Source: Dipylidium caninum (lineage: Eukaryota > Platyhelminthes > Cestoda > Cyclophyllidea > Dipylidiidae). Taken from it: 64,000 nucleotides of DNA. The DNA lies in assembly GCA_017562135.1 (NCBI GenBank), contig QEYB01001189.1, positions 124,001 through 188,000 of the forward strand, read 5' to 3'. Position 1 is the first letter of the stretch; every line of letters starts with the position of its first letter. A program made the translations under genes and the position numbers. The notes under the pieces were generated by a model. It searched no databases, was not told the DNA's origin, and saw only the letters and a program-made list of their open reading frames with translations. Positions 27,867 through 41,800 of the stretch are shown one piece after another.

Positions 27867-28927
27867 ATGGCGGGGGGTTCGGAAGGAGATGCCGGTGATG
27901 CTCCGTGCGCTGTTTCGTTCAAACAGCTTAAAAAGAATAAATTCGCTCTTTCAAACCATTTGAAAAATGACTATGTGGTTGCGAAGAAAGATTTCCTGAG
28001 AAGAACACGTTTTAGGGACCCCAGATTCGATCCCAGAGTCAACGGCCTTTGTGTTCTCAGTGATTGGGCGTCTTTGAAAGAAGATGAAGAAAAAAATCTT
28101 AAGGTAATCCTACTTTGGCTTGACTTTGCTTTTGGCTTTGAGTTTGACCTCGTGCGAGTCTAGGGGTTTATCGGGGGTATGCTTGGTCTTTTGCCTAAGT
28201 TGTCACTTTCGTTTTCATTTGTCTGCGCAATTATTCCCTCATGTGTAACCGCTCCCCTCACATTTTATATTATAAGCTTACAAATCTAAGCCAAATCTCT
28301 TACATTATTGGCTTAGGCGAGCATTATTGAGTACTCTTTTCCCTGAAACTGGTTTAGTCCCCGATCTATTCTGTTCATCTTGACCCATATACTCTAAGAA
28401 TCTGGATTACATCCTCTAATTTGTTTCAGAAGAGTGTCTCATTTTTTGTCACGCATTATTCACAGGGGTAACCCCCACTTGTTTTCTATGATCTGGCTAC
28501 CGCTATTACCTTCTTGTACTACTCATTATTAGACTCTCAAAAAACAGTTGGGTAAAGCTAAATCTGAGGAGGAACGCCAGAAAGTTAAAAGGGCTATCAA
28601 GTTAATCACGCAACGTCGAGCGACAGAAAAGGATATAGCATTAAAAAAGCGTGTGAAACTCGATCTGCAAAAGCAACAGATGGAAAACCTTAAGGCCGGC
28701 AAGCGAGCTTTGTTTATCACACGAAGTGAGTTATATTGATTTCTATAACCTTATGATGCAATATTTGCTGATTTCTGTTCCCTAACTTAATATTTCCTTT
28801 TTTTATAGGTCAATTGAAAGAAAAGTTAAAGGAGGAGCGGATGAAGTCATTGAATAAAAAGGAAAGGGAGCGGTATTTGTCAAGACAAGCGAAGAAAAAG
28901 TATACAGCTAACGCTTTTGATGAGTGA
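27867..28927 (+). CDS. RRP36: Ribosomal RNA processing protein 36 homologue
   Basis: Nucleolar factor of the SSU processome, required for early pre-rRNA cleavages leading to 18S rRNA. Exons 27867-28103, 28533-28725 and 28809-28927; introns 429 and 83 nt. Junctions are AAG/gtaatc to attattag/ACT (phase 0) and CGAA/gtgagt to tttatag/GT (phase 1), and the frame closes at TGA 28925-28927. The product is 182 residues (203 if ATG 27804 is used), shorter than the human protein of about 259 because the N-terminus is reduced. Family hallmarks are RDPRFD in exon 1, the KKQL plus acidic/basic helical region in exon 2, and a highly basic C-terminus (KEKLKEER, YLSRQAKKK). It is the first of four housekeeping-type genes in the AT-rich domain. 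Identity is secure; the start codon is uncertain. Confidence 0.94.
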
Positions 28928-31038
28928 TGTGCTCTCTGTTGTATATACTTATTTGTACAGATTTTGTACATAGTTCTTCCTCTTATTTATGTTGCATTTA
29001 TTTAGGGATTGGTGGTAGACAGTTGTCGCCATAATCAAGCAGTCTTTATTTTAATTACTGGATAGAATATTAACCCTTTAACGTTTTCCACTTTAAAATT
29101 TCTGCTTTTGCAGCCTTTTCTGTCTACTTTTTTCATCACTATTTTCTTCGAGTACTCTAAGTAAGATTTGCTACACATTTAGATGAAACGGTTGACATTT
29201 CATTGCGTTGGGGTACTGTACAAGTTTGGGGAGGGGGTTGGGGGGGAGGAGTTGTTCTTTTAAAAACTTCCGTTGGTGCTGCGTTTTTATTCAAATATTT
29301 GGACGCTGATCACGTGCCCTTTCGAAACAGATACATTATCCTCTGACGAGAAGTTAATTTAGAGTAGGATTCTCGGTCTAATTCCCGGGCCATGAATTTG
29401 TCAATACCGATTGGACCTTATCTTATGGTTTTGATTCCCTTTTAACAAATGTATCCTTAGGGTGCTTAGTATTGCTGTAAAATGTGGGTTTTAGATGCCT
29501 CTAACGAGTTCTCCGAATACTGGGATTTCATTTGGCGGCTCGAGATCCTCACAGCGATGTATCTATACTAGTAGGTGTCTTTGTGCGTAGGGCCACACGT
29601 GTTTGGATTAAAGGCGCTGGTTGTGAGTGCAAATACGACTTCGGAAATCGGTTTGGTCAACCTTGTACGATGGTATTTTAGAAGGCTTCGTAGTACTAGG
29701 ATTTAGAAAAGGAGAGACGAATTGCTCATCAAAGAAGACGTGACTAAGTAGTTTATCACAAGTTTCATTGATTTGTGAAGTTGACTGCGATTGCGTCAGC
29801 GTAAAGTTCACTGTCGCACATTAGTTTATAAACGACCATTTCTTAGTTCATATTAGTAGAGTGGTTCTTGTGATAATCTGGTTAGCTGCATTTTTACTTT
29901 TTGATGTCTTCATACCCCTCGTTTTGTTCGGCTTTACTGTAAGCGTGCATAGGCCCTCTTTAGATCGATTCCACATTAAATTAAATCTGCTCTATCGGCG
30001 AGTGATTCCAAAAGAGGGAATATGAGTTGGAGAAGTATTAATATCGCGACTGCGGTCTGATGGTTTGTGATCCGGACGCTTCATGGGGGTAGCCAAAATT
30101 TGCCTACGGTAGAAGAATCAATGTATTAATGGAACAAGTACCATATGAACTTTGTGGTCATTTACTTTTTTTCTTTCATTGATTAGCAGGCAGTTTTGTC
30201 GGATGTTTTGAACTGTAGTAAAAAATTCAGACCTGTGTGTACGGTCCCATTTTGATGAGGCATAGCCTCACATTACCAAAACGGAAATCAACGATAAGAT
30301 GCAGATACTACGCTGTGTTTTATTCCTTTGAAATTTTTATTCAACTCAGTGGCAGCAGAATGACGTAGAAGCTTACCGCACGGCACGACTTTGAAGGGGG
30401 CACTCGCGGAGGATGATCAGACCTCACAACAACTCTTGAATGTCAACCATTGTAATGATAGCAATGAGTTACGGCGTCACGAATGGACGAAATTTGGCCA
30501 CATAAACATTTGTCTTGACCGAAAGGCCTTAATCACCGGAGGTCATTTGACACGCCAATGACAACTCAACTCCAATAATACCCACATACGTAATAGGATT
30601 TGCCATTACTTTCACCAGAAATTTTTCAATGTTGGAACAAACATCAAAACATCCAGACTAACTTTACAGACGACAGTTCATCATAAAGCCCCTGCGCCAG
30701 ATTGCAAAAGCCTTACACTGGCGAAGTAGACCGAGAGCATGTCTCACATTAACCGGTTGACCCAGAACACAAACTGATGTTATCAAGAGATTAGAGATAT
30801 TGGAACCAACTTGTATGTTTAATTACTACGCGGTAACCAAAATACGAAGACAATAATACAGGATGAAAAGTGTGTGACAAGCAAAATTGGAATGGGTATA
30901 TGGAAGCTGATGTACAAAATAGATATCCATGCCAATATGTATGATTGTGAACTAATCGGGAGGATTTGTTTCAAGGGGAACAGTCTCAGAGACTTCATTC
31001 GAGTGGTTCTCCTTATCCTCTATCTAAAGATGTATCAA
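28928..31038. other. Intergenic DNA between RRP36 (+) and the Pur gene (-)
   Basis: Convergent 3' ends. It contains a G-rich stretch at about 29228-29252. The minus-strand frame 29608-29811 was considered as a last Pur exon, but its acceptor phase does not match. No other gene seen. Confidence 0.6.
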
Positions 31039-31931
31039 CTACGTAACAATTATACTTACCGTAGCTGTAGATATGTGGTCAGCGAGTTCGTTTACAATCT
31101 CCCGGAATTTACCCATTGATCGACCGGGAATCGTTATTGCAGAGCGGCTAGAAGCCCAAACCTGAGAAATACGTACAAAGACTCCATGGCGATTGGCAAC
31201 TGAATCGAAGTAGAGGGTACGATTGTCAATACGGAAAGCCCGAGACGGCGGCAATTCTACCCCTACATATTGAGCTAATGAAAGGAGGTACAGAGAAATA
31301 CCTTTCTTAACTTCATGCGGAACAGGAACCCACCAAATTTTCAGTAAATGATATATAGATTCGTAGAGCTTGCGTATACCCTCAGCAGGGATAGCTAATT
31401 TTATCCGCGCATTAGTCGAAAGCATCGTTAGACGGAGGAAATACCCCCTTACATTCCTTTTGAGATCAAGATAATATCTCCGATGGGGATAATTAAGAAT
31501 ATGTGATTTAACAATTCTATCACTCCTGGCAACGGAATTAGGAGAGTCAATTAGCTCATCCGCGTTATTTTGCGTGATCTGATCGTGAAAATTTGCAAGA
31601 TCCAAAATTTTATCCTTAATATCATCAGCCGCAGTCATTGTTAATAGGATCCTCGATTTTCGTCCATCGAGACCAACCTAATCGATAACATTATTTACAT
31701 AAGTTCTGCGCACTTCTGCAATCTTCATAAAGCGACCTCGCCAATTTCTTTTCACATCCACATAAAACCGTTTCTTTTGGAATTGCAAGGAGACCGAATC
31801 TAGATCTTCTTCGTTGGTCACGTCAGCTAAGAGAAATTGATAAAACACAAGGTTTTACCTTGGCGCGGTAATGCACCGGGCAACGAATATGGAATAATGG
31901 GTATATTAGACCGGTAATAAAGCGAATGCAT
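31039..31931 (-). CDS. Pur-alpha-like purine-rich element binding protein
   Basis: Single-stranded DNA/RNA-binding protein of the PUR family, which acts in transcription, replication and mRNA transport. Exons 31931-31859, 31826-31714 and 31677-31039, separated by introns of only 32 and 36 nt. Junctions: CAAG/gtaaaa to cttag/CT (phase 1), and GAA/gtgcgc to ttag/GTT (phase 0), which rebuilds the conserved KIAEV segment. The product is 274 residues with three PUR repeats: I from about residue 40 (KRFYVDVKRN), II from about 125 (RRYYLDLKRN) and III from about 212 (FDSVANRHGVF). Each has the family's aromatic-D-x-K/x-x-x-G-x-F core. A canonical donor gtaagt follows residue 268 (31060/31059). If used, a further 3' exon must exist, but reading through gives a stop six codons later and a normal family length. 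It lies about 0.9 kb downstream of dymeclin on the same strand. Confidence 0.92.
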
Positions 31932-32849
31932 TTTGCAAATCCTTCTTTGATCAAGATCGAAAAATAAATAGTGCCGTATTCAGACACTAGTCTTAAAATA
32001 GGAGAGCCGACCGAACCTCGCAGTCACGCTACCACAGGTGCTGGTTGAACCACCCAAGGTCATATAAGTTATTTGTTTGACAAGGAAACCATTTAAACTA
32101 GGATACAAAAAATTTTTCCAGAAAATTTAGACTATTAACAAACAAAAATCAAAGCTTAATAATAATTACTCAAAATTTAGTTAGATTTGTGGAGTGGTGA
32201 CAACTTTGTTAAAGATAACTGATTTAAGTGGCTTCTTTACCTCTGTTCACACTTCCCAAAATATTCATTTGGCGCACAAACCCAAGTGCCAAACTGATGG
32301 AAGCATAGATATTTGTCTCCAAAACGTGTTACACGAGTTTTAGACCCACCAAACGCCCCCGCACTCCTGACCACGACCACGTTCACCCATTCTCAGATAT
32401 TGGAAACACTGGCACCCAGCAACATGCACTCAGCGCGACACAACCCCTCACCCCCACCCCTATACACTCATCTATTTCTACACCAAGCCCACATTCGGAA
32501 GCTCCATATCACTCAATGCACCCATTACGCTATTCAGGTCAGCTCAAAGCTTTAATTAGTTATGCAATTTTGAACCCGTTCATAAGGAATGGCACAGCTG
32601 CGAAACCAAAAACAAAAAAGGCGTTAACATATGCCTTACCAACCATGCGCACTCCTCTCCCCCCGTACAGAAATCATTGGTATTCATTGGCCTCGAGGCT
32701 ATTAGTCCGTCCCCTTCCTTCACGCGGTTCAAGAAAGAACCAATAAAATGAAAAGAAAGCAAAACGATGAGTGAAGTATTGGCAGAGATTGGGACAGGGT
32801 GGTGAGAGAGCAATGACCAGAATAAATGAAGCGGAAAAGATACCAAATA
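31932..32849. other. Spacer between dymeclin 3' end and the Pur gene
   Basis: 918 bp containing the dymeclin 3' UTR and the Pur promoter. I see no coding exon. Plus-strand open frames around 32313-32746 have no recognisable motif. Confidence 0.6.
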
Positions 32850-35800
32850 CTATCTTCGAGAGTCATGCATCCCCTTGATATCCATCTTGCTAAATTCGTT
32901 ACTAATAATGTCATTAATTGTATGTGTAGTGACATCATCACTATCCATCATCTCCTCTTCATTGCCGCAGTATTCATAATTTCCGAATGAATGTAACGAC
33001 TTCTGTTCAAACGCCAGTCCTGAGTGTCTGTATACCAAGGACCACACGTAAGGAATGAAGAACTCATCTGGAGAATCCTCTTCCACGTACTTAAACTTTA
33101 GTTCTTGGAATTCCTTGAGTGTGTGAATGCGAGCAAAGTCTCCCATAGATTTGTTGATGACCATCATTACTGTAGATGTCTCTGTAGGATGTGGGCCCAG
33201 TTCTTTCTCGATTCGGGTAGCGAAGAAACTCAGAACAGTGTCGATGTTCTGCATCAAGTCCTTCGGCAAATCGAATAAGAGAGAGAGATGATAGTGAGAT
33301 TCGGTAAGAAACATTGGATAGTTCTGTTTCACTGTGTCAATTTGTTACTTATTCTAATAATGTGCCAGATTGTAAAACTATTAACTAAGAAAGCATAGTT
33401 ACATATTGCGATTATAACTTCAGAGAAATCACCCATAAGAGTCAAAAATACATATTATCCAATAAAAGAGCAATTTTCCAAATAAGGCGGAACCATGGAC
33501 AATAAAACTGCCTGGATGGGTCAACAGCCAAGATTTGGTACAAATTTATTCAAGATATTCAGCATAGTACACACTAAAATTGGCTGGTATGGCATATGAC
33601 GGTGTCACCAATTAACCAAAAAGTATAGTTCAATCGGGTAACCGGAACAGCGTACTAACTGAAGGCAAATAGCTAGACTATCGTTCTTTAAGACAATACG
33701 TAGAATCGAAAATTTCACACTTAGGACCATAACTTTGCTCACATATTTCCTTTCGATAGGGAGTTTCTGATTTATACCAATGTCCTTTTCCAACTGTTTG
33801 ACTGGATTAAAAGAAATTTCAGTGTGCCGCCACATTTAATCCAGCTAAGAAGCTACTGGAGCCACTAAAAACGTGTTTATTCGCCAGAGGAAATAATACC
33901 GTATTTATGAGAATAAGTTATAGCTATTCTGTTAAGCTTCAGTGTCAGTTATGAGAACTGGTAATCATCACATTACATCATCAGTGAAACACCAGTAAAA
34001 CTCACTTTTGCGGTTTGAAAAGTAATTAGTGGTCGCTCTTCTCTTCTCGCCCCCCCCCCCTTTCCTCCTTCGTCTCCACCAAATTCAAGTAATTGGCGCC
34101 TAACGATGAAGGGTCACCGGAACCCGGAAGATATTTTATTTTTGTTACCACCTCGCTTTGGGCGACCGACCAGCCTCCACTTCTGACTCAGGTATGAATT
34201 ACATAATGAGGTCCACCGGAAACAGGCATGGTCAATGGATATTTCAACAGCGCAAGACGAAAATCTACTGTCAATCTAGGGAATTTCCTCGCCGGGTTAA
34301 TTCAAGTCCCTTCTTATTTTATAAATGATCTCCATAAAACCAAATAGTAACAGCAGCAATTCCGGTATTTCAGAGGCGACCTGGTAATTTGACACCAGTT
34401 TTGATCTGAGATCTTGATTTACGAGCATGAATTTTTTCGTAGACAACGGCGCGTTAAAGTGTGAACGATACAAATAATTAAAACATCGGTCAAAGTGGGG
34501 TGAAAAAAATGGAATACCAAACATCACTCCAAACAGATCAAACATATCGGTCTTTGTTTCAAAGGGGGGAGGGGGGACAAGAAATGCGGTGAAAAGTGAA
34601 TGACTGGTAGAAATACACCGCAGTAGGATAGAAAGAGGACCTACACTATCTAAAATAATGGTTGAGTGCAAAAGAGAGGACTTACGTTAAAGGAGGGATG
34701 AGTGTGAATGGGCGCCAGGTATTCGCGTTGGTAGAGGAGGTTGTAAATGAGGTGGGTGTTTGTAGAAAGGGAGTGCGTGAGAATGGAATTGAAGATCTCC
34801 AGCGTCATACGCATCACCTCCTCCAACAGTGATAGATCCTGGAGCTACACATAATGATAAGAAAAAATGAAAGCGGCCGGTTAGTCTATGGGAGCACTTT
34901 AGAAAAATGTATGCGATTCATCTGTGACGCCATTTTTGAGAAGTAGTACGCATGTCTGTACTGGGTGAATTATCGCCTCCTTGCCAAACAGCTCGTGGAC
35001 TGGGACAACCCTTCTTATCTAAGCAGCAAAGAATATGCCGAAGTTTAAGACCCTACTACAAAAATTGACCACATTGAAGGCCGAAAATTTGGTTCCAAGT
35101 ACACGTAAAGCGATATCACAGTGTCCTTGTCAAATTGTTCATCGTTTCATCACCTACGCCTTTCCTAGGCTTCATCGGTTAAAGTTGAGGAAGAGTTAGA
35201 TTTTCACTATTTACTTCACGTTTTATTTGTGACAGTGGAAGACTGGCAGAGCTGAAAAACGATTCGATGATTAAAACGAAAAAGTTGAAAAGTCACGAAC
35301 CAAAACATCTGACGACGTCATCATGCTTAACCGCACGTCAGGAGTTGTTGAAGGGGAAAGCCGAGGCCCACCAGTCGCCTCCTGCTCCTTCAACTGGTCG
35401 TTGAGATGGCGAATCTCGTTCACCAAGCGCTTGTGCCTTTTCACTAATTTTTGCAGAAGACTGCGCGAACACCGAAAAGGCCGGTTAAACAATGACCAAA
35501 AAACACAATCCGTGAGCTCATGTCAGCAACAGTCACTAATGGTGGGTGGATAAAATCAGTATACATTTATGAATAGCAATCTTATATATGACACAAATTC
35601 ACTCAGCGTGAAAAAATTCAGAAAAGAACTAGTATATTAACCAAAATCGCTTAAGTAGGCCTTACACTTTAGGCGAAATTCCCCGTACTAGTAATATTCG
35701 AAATCCTAAATCAAATGTTAAGATTCCAACATTTTGACTCGTCAAACTCCACTGTTAACAAAATTTATCGCGATTCAACAACCCTAACGACATCAATACA

Positions 35801-38800
35801 AAAGGACACCTATCATGAATAGTTGCCTACAGAAGCCCACAACTATTGGGATCTCGTCGAATCCTCACAACCATCTCGATCTTCACGTCACGGTAATGGC
35901 TTGGGCAAGGACCGCTTTGAAAAAACACCTTAAAATGGTGTTAACATAGTAAATCATGATCTGTATTTTAGGTTTTTAGGCCACTGAAATAATGTAGGTG
36001 GATAAGCAACATTAAAATAATAAATCAAAATGGGAAATAAAGCTGAAGGCTGTTTCGAAATGTCGTTTTGACCTGTCATCTTTATTAAGTGGACAAATTC
36101 TTCTACTGAAAAACAAACCAAGTAAATTAAAATTTATATTACAATGACTATGCGAGAGAAAAATTCGCCAAAGCCTGCAGATAGATAATAATGGTTTCCC
36201 TCCAATCCTTAGCATCAAGTCAATTGATCATCCACCTCCCAAGGGGAAGAAAATAACGCAGTTCACATCAGCGAAAGCATACTGATTTAATTGGGTGACC
36301 AGTCGCTAAAATGTCTCCAACTTCAAGATCAGTCTGTGCGCCTAATAGAGCCAAAAGTTCCCACTCTTTGCGCCGTAGAGGGGTTTGGGGGTACCTGAGA
36401 CCCCACAACAGAGATATACTTACTTTTGCTGTTATGATGGGTTCGGTGCATTGTCTACCCGTATTATGACTCAATTCTACTTACAGTCACAAGGTCTACA
36501 GTCCTGTATTAGCAACTGTATTACCAATCTCGGAAATAATGGTTTTGTCTTGATGAAAAATTAAAAGCCTTACCCTCATAGTTCGGATTTATCATGTCGA
36601 AATAGAAATGTAAGACTTTAATTAAGTGAATGAAAAGGGGTAAAGTGAAATATAACACTTGGAAATTTATGAAAAGCACATTTTGAGATCTCACCCAACT
36701 AGAGTTTGACTGACAAAGGGATGGAGATTGGTAATATTCGGTGACAGATTAGCCAGTGCTGCCAGGCTATTTATGTGAAGATATTTGTCCTTCAGTTGGT
36801 TAAGATGGTGCTGAATGGTTCGGGTGAGAACAAGGACGAGGAGGCCGCCCAACGAGACGCCTGTCAACTGCCGATCAACACTCGGGGGCAGCTTCTTCAC
36901 CAGCTATAAGGAGGCATTGTGAAGATCGACAGACTACTTGGCAAGCACACCTGTATAACTAACTTGATTTACAACCACCTTGTGCTCGTGCACGACCAAG
37001 CGTGTCTGGAAGCGGAGAAGACTTTGAACTTACAATATCATGCACCTCTTTGGCGAAGTTATCATTCTCAGTGAGGATTAAGAGAATGATGAGGGCCATG
37101 TAGACGAGGTGCGAATTCTCCGACGGTGATTGGTACAACATCAAACAGATGGGGAATGCCTGAAAAAAAATCATAAAACAGCTAATAGGATTAAACATAT
37201 GTCCCCCAAGTACTTTTCGCTACAGTTTTCACTGTCATAACTGTCAAAACCTTTGTGATGGATTGAAATCATCTCGAAACAACCGATGAAAAATTTGGGT
37301 AAGTAGTTCTGAGAAGAATATGCCGTAATGATTATCCTCACATCGGTCATATAAACTTCAAAATAGGTGAATAGAAGAGGCAAGAGAAAAAGAATGGCCT
37401 TAGGGGAGACGGAAAATTTTAAGAAAAAAATATTTTCATCGTGGCGAAGAGCTTTCTAGGAAAGTTATTCACAGAACAGTTTTCTAAGATTTGTTTGGAA
37501 CATTTGGTTTCGTAGCGCATCCAATTCACACTTCCTTCGAAATGCGAGTTTTACGGTCGCTGGAGCACATTATCTTCAGTTCCAAGCGAGAAACAAAAAT
37601 TCTCGTGTACTACCGAAAAAAATAGGAAGGAGGGACAGTGTATGGAAGAGTTTTGCACGAAGAGGGAGTGCCAAGTGCAAATTACGATCGAATATGACTG
37701 AAACTGTTGAATACTCGGAGCGTTAAAGGGAAACAAATTTAATAGACATAAGGTAATAATGCTCGGCACGCATCGCCAATGCCATAGTACCAAAAGTAAG
37801 AAGAAATTTTCTCATAGTCAATGATAGTAAAATGTCGGGAATAGGATAAAACTACAGATATGGGTTAATTGGGAGTAGATGACGATAAAGACAAATAAAA
37901 AATGTCCTTCAGACAAGAGACTTGTAGTTATAAAGACAGCCTTCGTTTGTTAACAGCGATGAGACTTCGTGTATGCCTCATAAATCAACATGGGCAAAGG
38001 TGGCATGCTCAGCAGCTTTCCCAGATTTCCACGAAATACCTCAAAAACCCTGAGTATTTAAATAAAAGAGAAAACGACGCAATACACAAAACAACTTTTT
38101 AATCCCTTAACGATGTAATATAAAAGTTTGTCGTACGCAGAAAAATCTATCCCAGTACATATTTTGAAGATTAGACGAGAGGGTAACCTACAAATTTCTC
38201 GTAGAGTTGAGTTTTCATCACAAAGGCGCGGAATGGGTCGTTACGATGTAGGAGGAGATAGAGAAGGAGGACGGAACTGTCTGTATTAACAGTGGAAGCA
38301 AGGGTGCCGCAAACTTGTCTGAAGGGCACGTAAGGAGGCTCGAACTGCCGCCCACCGCCTCCTTCCTCCAAATCCTTCTCCTGTCGACCGTTCTGCTTCG
38401 CCTCGCCGTCGGTTTCGTCTGTGCGTAGGGTTAAAGAGGAGTTTGAAGAGCTCCAAGATACAAAATTAAGGAGTAAAAATGGCCAGTGATCAAAACTAAT
38501 CTTCATCTTAGAAGTAGCCTAACCCAGCAAGCCAGGATTCCGCTTTAAAAAAACTACCATGAGCGATTATTCACCGGAAGAGAATAGGTTATTTTTCGTC
38601 ATGCATTTTTGGGCATATTTCCCACTATTTTAGGGGAACAATCGCTTTGTAAATTTACAGATTATCGAAAAACATAGCCCTAGAACGAGTGTTTATGACG
38701 GGGCTATTTCAGTGGTTGAACACGCCTATTTGCACTTGACGAAACAGTTAGTGGACGGGTGGACTGTGGGTACACGTATGTCAACGGGGAATAGGAATTT

Positions 38801-41800
38801 AAAGAGGGCCGATTAAAGGGAAGCGGTCTTTGTTCCAAAGAGAAGATATTTATTGCGACAATTACGAGAACGAGCGATTACGGAGGGACGCACATATCTT
38901 GCTGCTCGACATAACGGAGGGAAAGAGTTTATGAGTGAAGTCTTTGAAAATACTTCAAGCGATGAAACGGTATCGTGGAGGTCCCACAGATTCATAAATA
39001 CGTACATCATATTAGGGCTTATTTACTAGAAGGATGGTTATTATTTTGCCTAAATAACGGCTGCGTATCCGCTTTTCGAAAAAAATTAAACAAATAGCGC
39101 AATACGAAACCAAAGGCTTATTAGTTTGATAAATGGTCGGCATTTGAGCCAAAACCGCCAACAACCAGAGATGAACTTACAACTTGTTTGTTTCTCGTCA
39201 CATGGTGTCGCAATTGCATAAAAAGACCGATATAGAATTTTTGCAGGCATGTGCTCGACACTATGATTGTTCATATTAGGGAAAAGGAAAAGTTCAAAAG
39301 TAATGTTTACTGCGAACGAGAATTTTGGTTGAAGAAAAATAAAGGGGATAAGAGGTTTTATGTTCCATTGAAATATGATAAACGTAAGAAAAGTAAACAA
39401 AGAGCACGTGTGCGCAAAAGACTACGGAGTCCATCTCTTAATTGCCACGATCATGGCACTGAAAGTAGGCCTCAATTAAAGTACAATGCTGACGATAAAA
39501 CTGTCAAAATTGTTTCTTTTTAATTATTACGGATCATGCAGTACTCGATGTAAGAAAAATCTTAAAGTAGCATCACGATATTTCGACTCAATTTCCACTA
39601 GTTGTCAGGACAGCGACGCTAGTGCAAATAAAACTTGAGGAGAATATGGCTTGCTCAAGTATTTACCCCGTGTCCAAGATTGTTGGCATCCAGTCTTCCA
39701 ACTAGTGGTGGAAAGGACACACTAGTTACAACGGAGTAATTGCTTTGTTTGGAGCTGCAGAATCGCTATATGATGAGCTCAAACAGGAAATAGCATAGTG
39801 CACTTGACAATTTCACTGCCTTAATGTGCAGGATATTCACGATATATCACAAAATCTAAATTTTACCATTGTCGAAGTAAACACACTTTCCATCAGAAAC
39901 TAGTCGCTTAGTGGTGCACTTGTAATGGGTGAAATATCTCTACCGGTAATCTAAGTGGAATTTGAAATATATACGACATCGTCTGACATCGGCTCGAACC
40001 GATACCAAAATTAATGTAACGCACTTGACGGAATCACCAAACAAAGTGGCGTGATTGGCTCAACAAAGGGGCCAAAAATCTTAGTGTATTTTTTGAAACA
40101 CTCTCATTGTGTAACCACCTCTTTTCATGTTCAAACAACTTGTTCAGAAGTACCCAGCAGATTTAAGAGTCGACAAAAATAAGCGGGTTTGAAATGGCCA
40201 GTGATAATGAGAATGGTAGAGGTAATGGCGAGATAGTAGAGAACATCATATTTTTTTGGTTTACCAAGGCATGATTGAAAAGTGACGCAGTTCATACCAT
40301 TCCATGCGAAAAGTTAGTCGGTTTCAGTCAGCTTATCGAAATAGCTTATGCATAACTTATTATATGAGAGTAAGTATACGGGAAAGTCATCCACCAAGAG
40401 GATATGCACTAATTAATTTGGATGCACAGAAGATCCCACCAGTTAAGTAAAGTAAAGATGGTGTAAGGTCGCCTTCCCTTCTTCCGCACTAATCATGGCC
40501 TCTATAAGCGAGCGGTTTTGTAAAAACGCGTCATTTGTTCCAAAGACATAACCTCTGACTGTTCGTACTTCCCAGCTTCAAACGAATAAAAAAACAGCAA
40601 ATGAGCAAAATGATGTCCGTTACAAATCAGTATCAAGACAGAAAACTATATTGTATCATTGATCTTGTTCTGATTAGTTAACACCAAAAAATTGTCAAGA
40701 GCAAATTAAGGCTAATGAAGCACGAAAATCACTAATTTGCGCTCGAAAAAACGAAAGAGTTTAAAAAGGCATGTTAAAGGGTCCTAGATCTCCGCTATAG
40801 GAAGGTAAATGGGGAGTTTGGTGAAATCTTTAAGCTATAAAGAGGAATGTGGAGATCGCAGTGGAAAATGAAAGAGATACTCGGTAATATACAAGTCCAG
40901 ACTTTCTGAACAAAAATAGAATAGCGCAAAAATTTTTCACTGGAGAACGAGTATAGTAATAGAAAGAAGTGACAGTATGATTTAAAACTTAAAACCCTTA
41001 TAAAATCTTAATTCGAAAAGACTAAGTACAGTACGATTTAGCAAACGCGAACAGTAATGTATCCTTCGTGGAAAAACTCGGTTTGAACGAGGAAAAAAGC
41101 GGTTGAGAGAAGCTATTTTCCGCGGATTTGTAAACTTTACCCATCTTGAAATGGGTAAGATACGAGGGCAGATAATCAGCCTACCGAAAGGAGAAAGGGC
41201 AAACAAAGCCTCGCGGTAGGGGTTTGAACCAATATCGCGGAAAATACTCCTGGAAGCAGTCGCGACGGCAGCATTGACGGAATTAAGAGGTGGGGTGGCA
41301 GAAGGTACACCTTCGACGTCGGGTGCAGCTGAGGCGGCGGAAATAAAGCCAGTGGATTGAGTAGTAAGGACAAGAAGGATATGGCAACTCTGTTTCGCCA
41401 ATGGATACAAAATACCAGATCCCGGATTTACAACTTCCGATGTAGTCTCTGTCTTCTGGTTGCCTGCGCGGCGTGAATAGCCAAGTGTCATCACTGTCAA
41501 TAACCCACCTGCAAAGTCGAAAAATATCATTGACTGCAAATTCTTCGTACTTGAACAATGAGAGTAAGAGGTATTGAATAACAACTCGATCTTTTTCTAT
41601 ATTGTTCAAAAGCCGGAAATGGAGTCCTGGTCAAAGATTCAAGTCATGCTTGATCAAGCTGACACTAATAGTACGATCTCTTAATTCATAGAAACTGGCA
41701 GTACAAGGCCATAGAATTGTGAAATATGGTAAGAGGAAATGACAAGCCGGAAAGAAACCGCCAAAAATCCCATACACTTGGGAATAATTTGATATTTCAA

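Noticed and set aside
29608..29811. Minus-strand frame considered as a final Pur exon
   Set aside because: The nearest acceptor requires phase 1, but the Pur donor is phase 0.
39251..39523. Lys/Arg-rich plus-strand frame of 90 codons in dymeclin intron 7
   Set aside because: No known domain, AT-rich low-complexity composition and no splice or promoter context; could be chance.
41283..41609. Alternative frame over dymeclin exon 7 and its upstream flank
   Set aside because: The other frame carries GLLTVMTLG, LANQS-like and NPYREA matches and joins exon 6 in phase.
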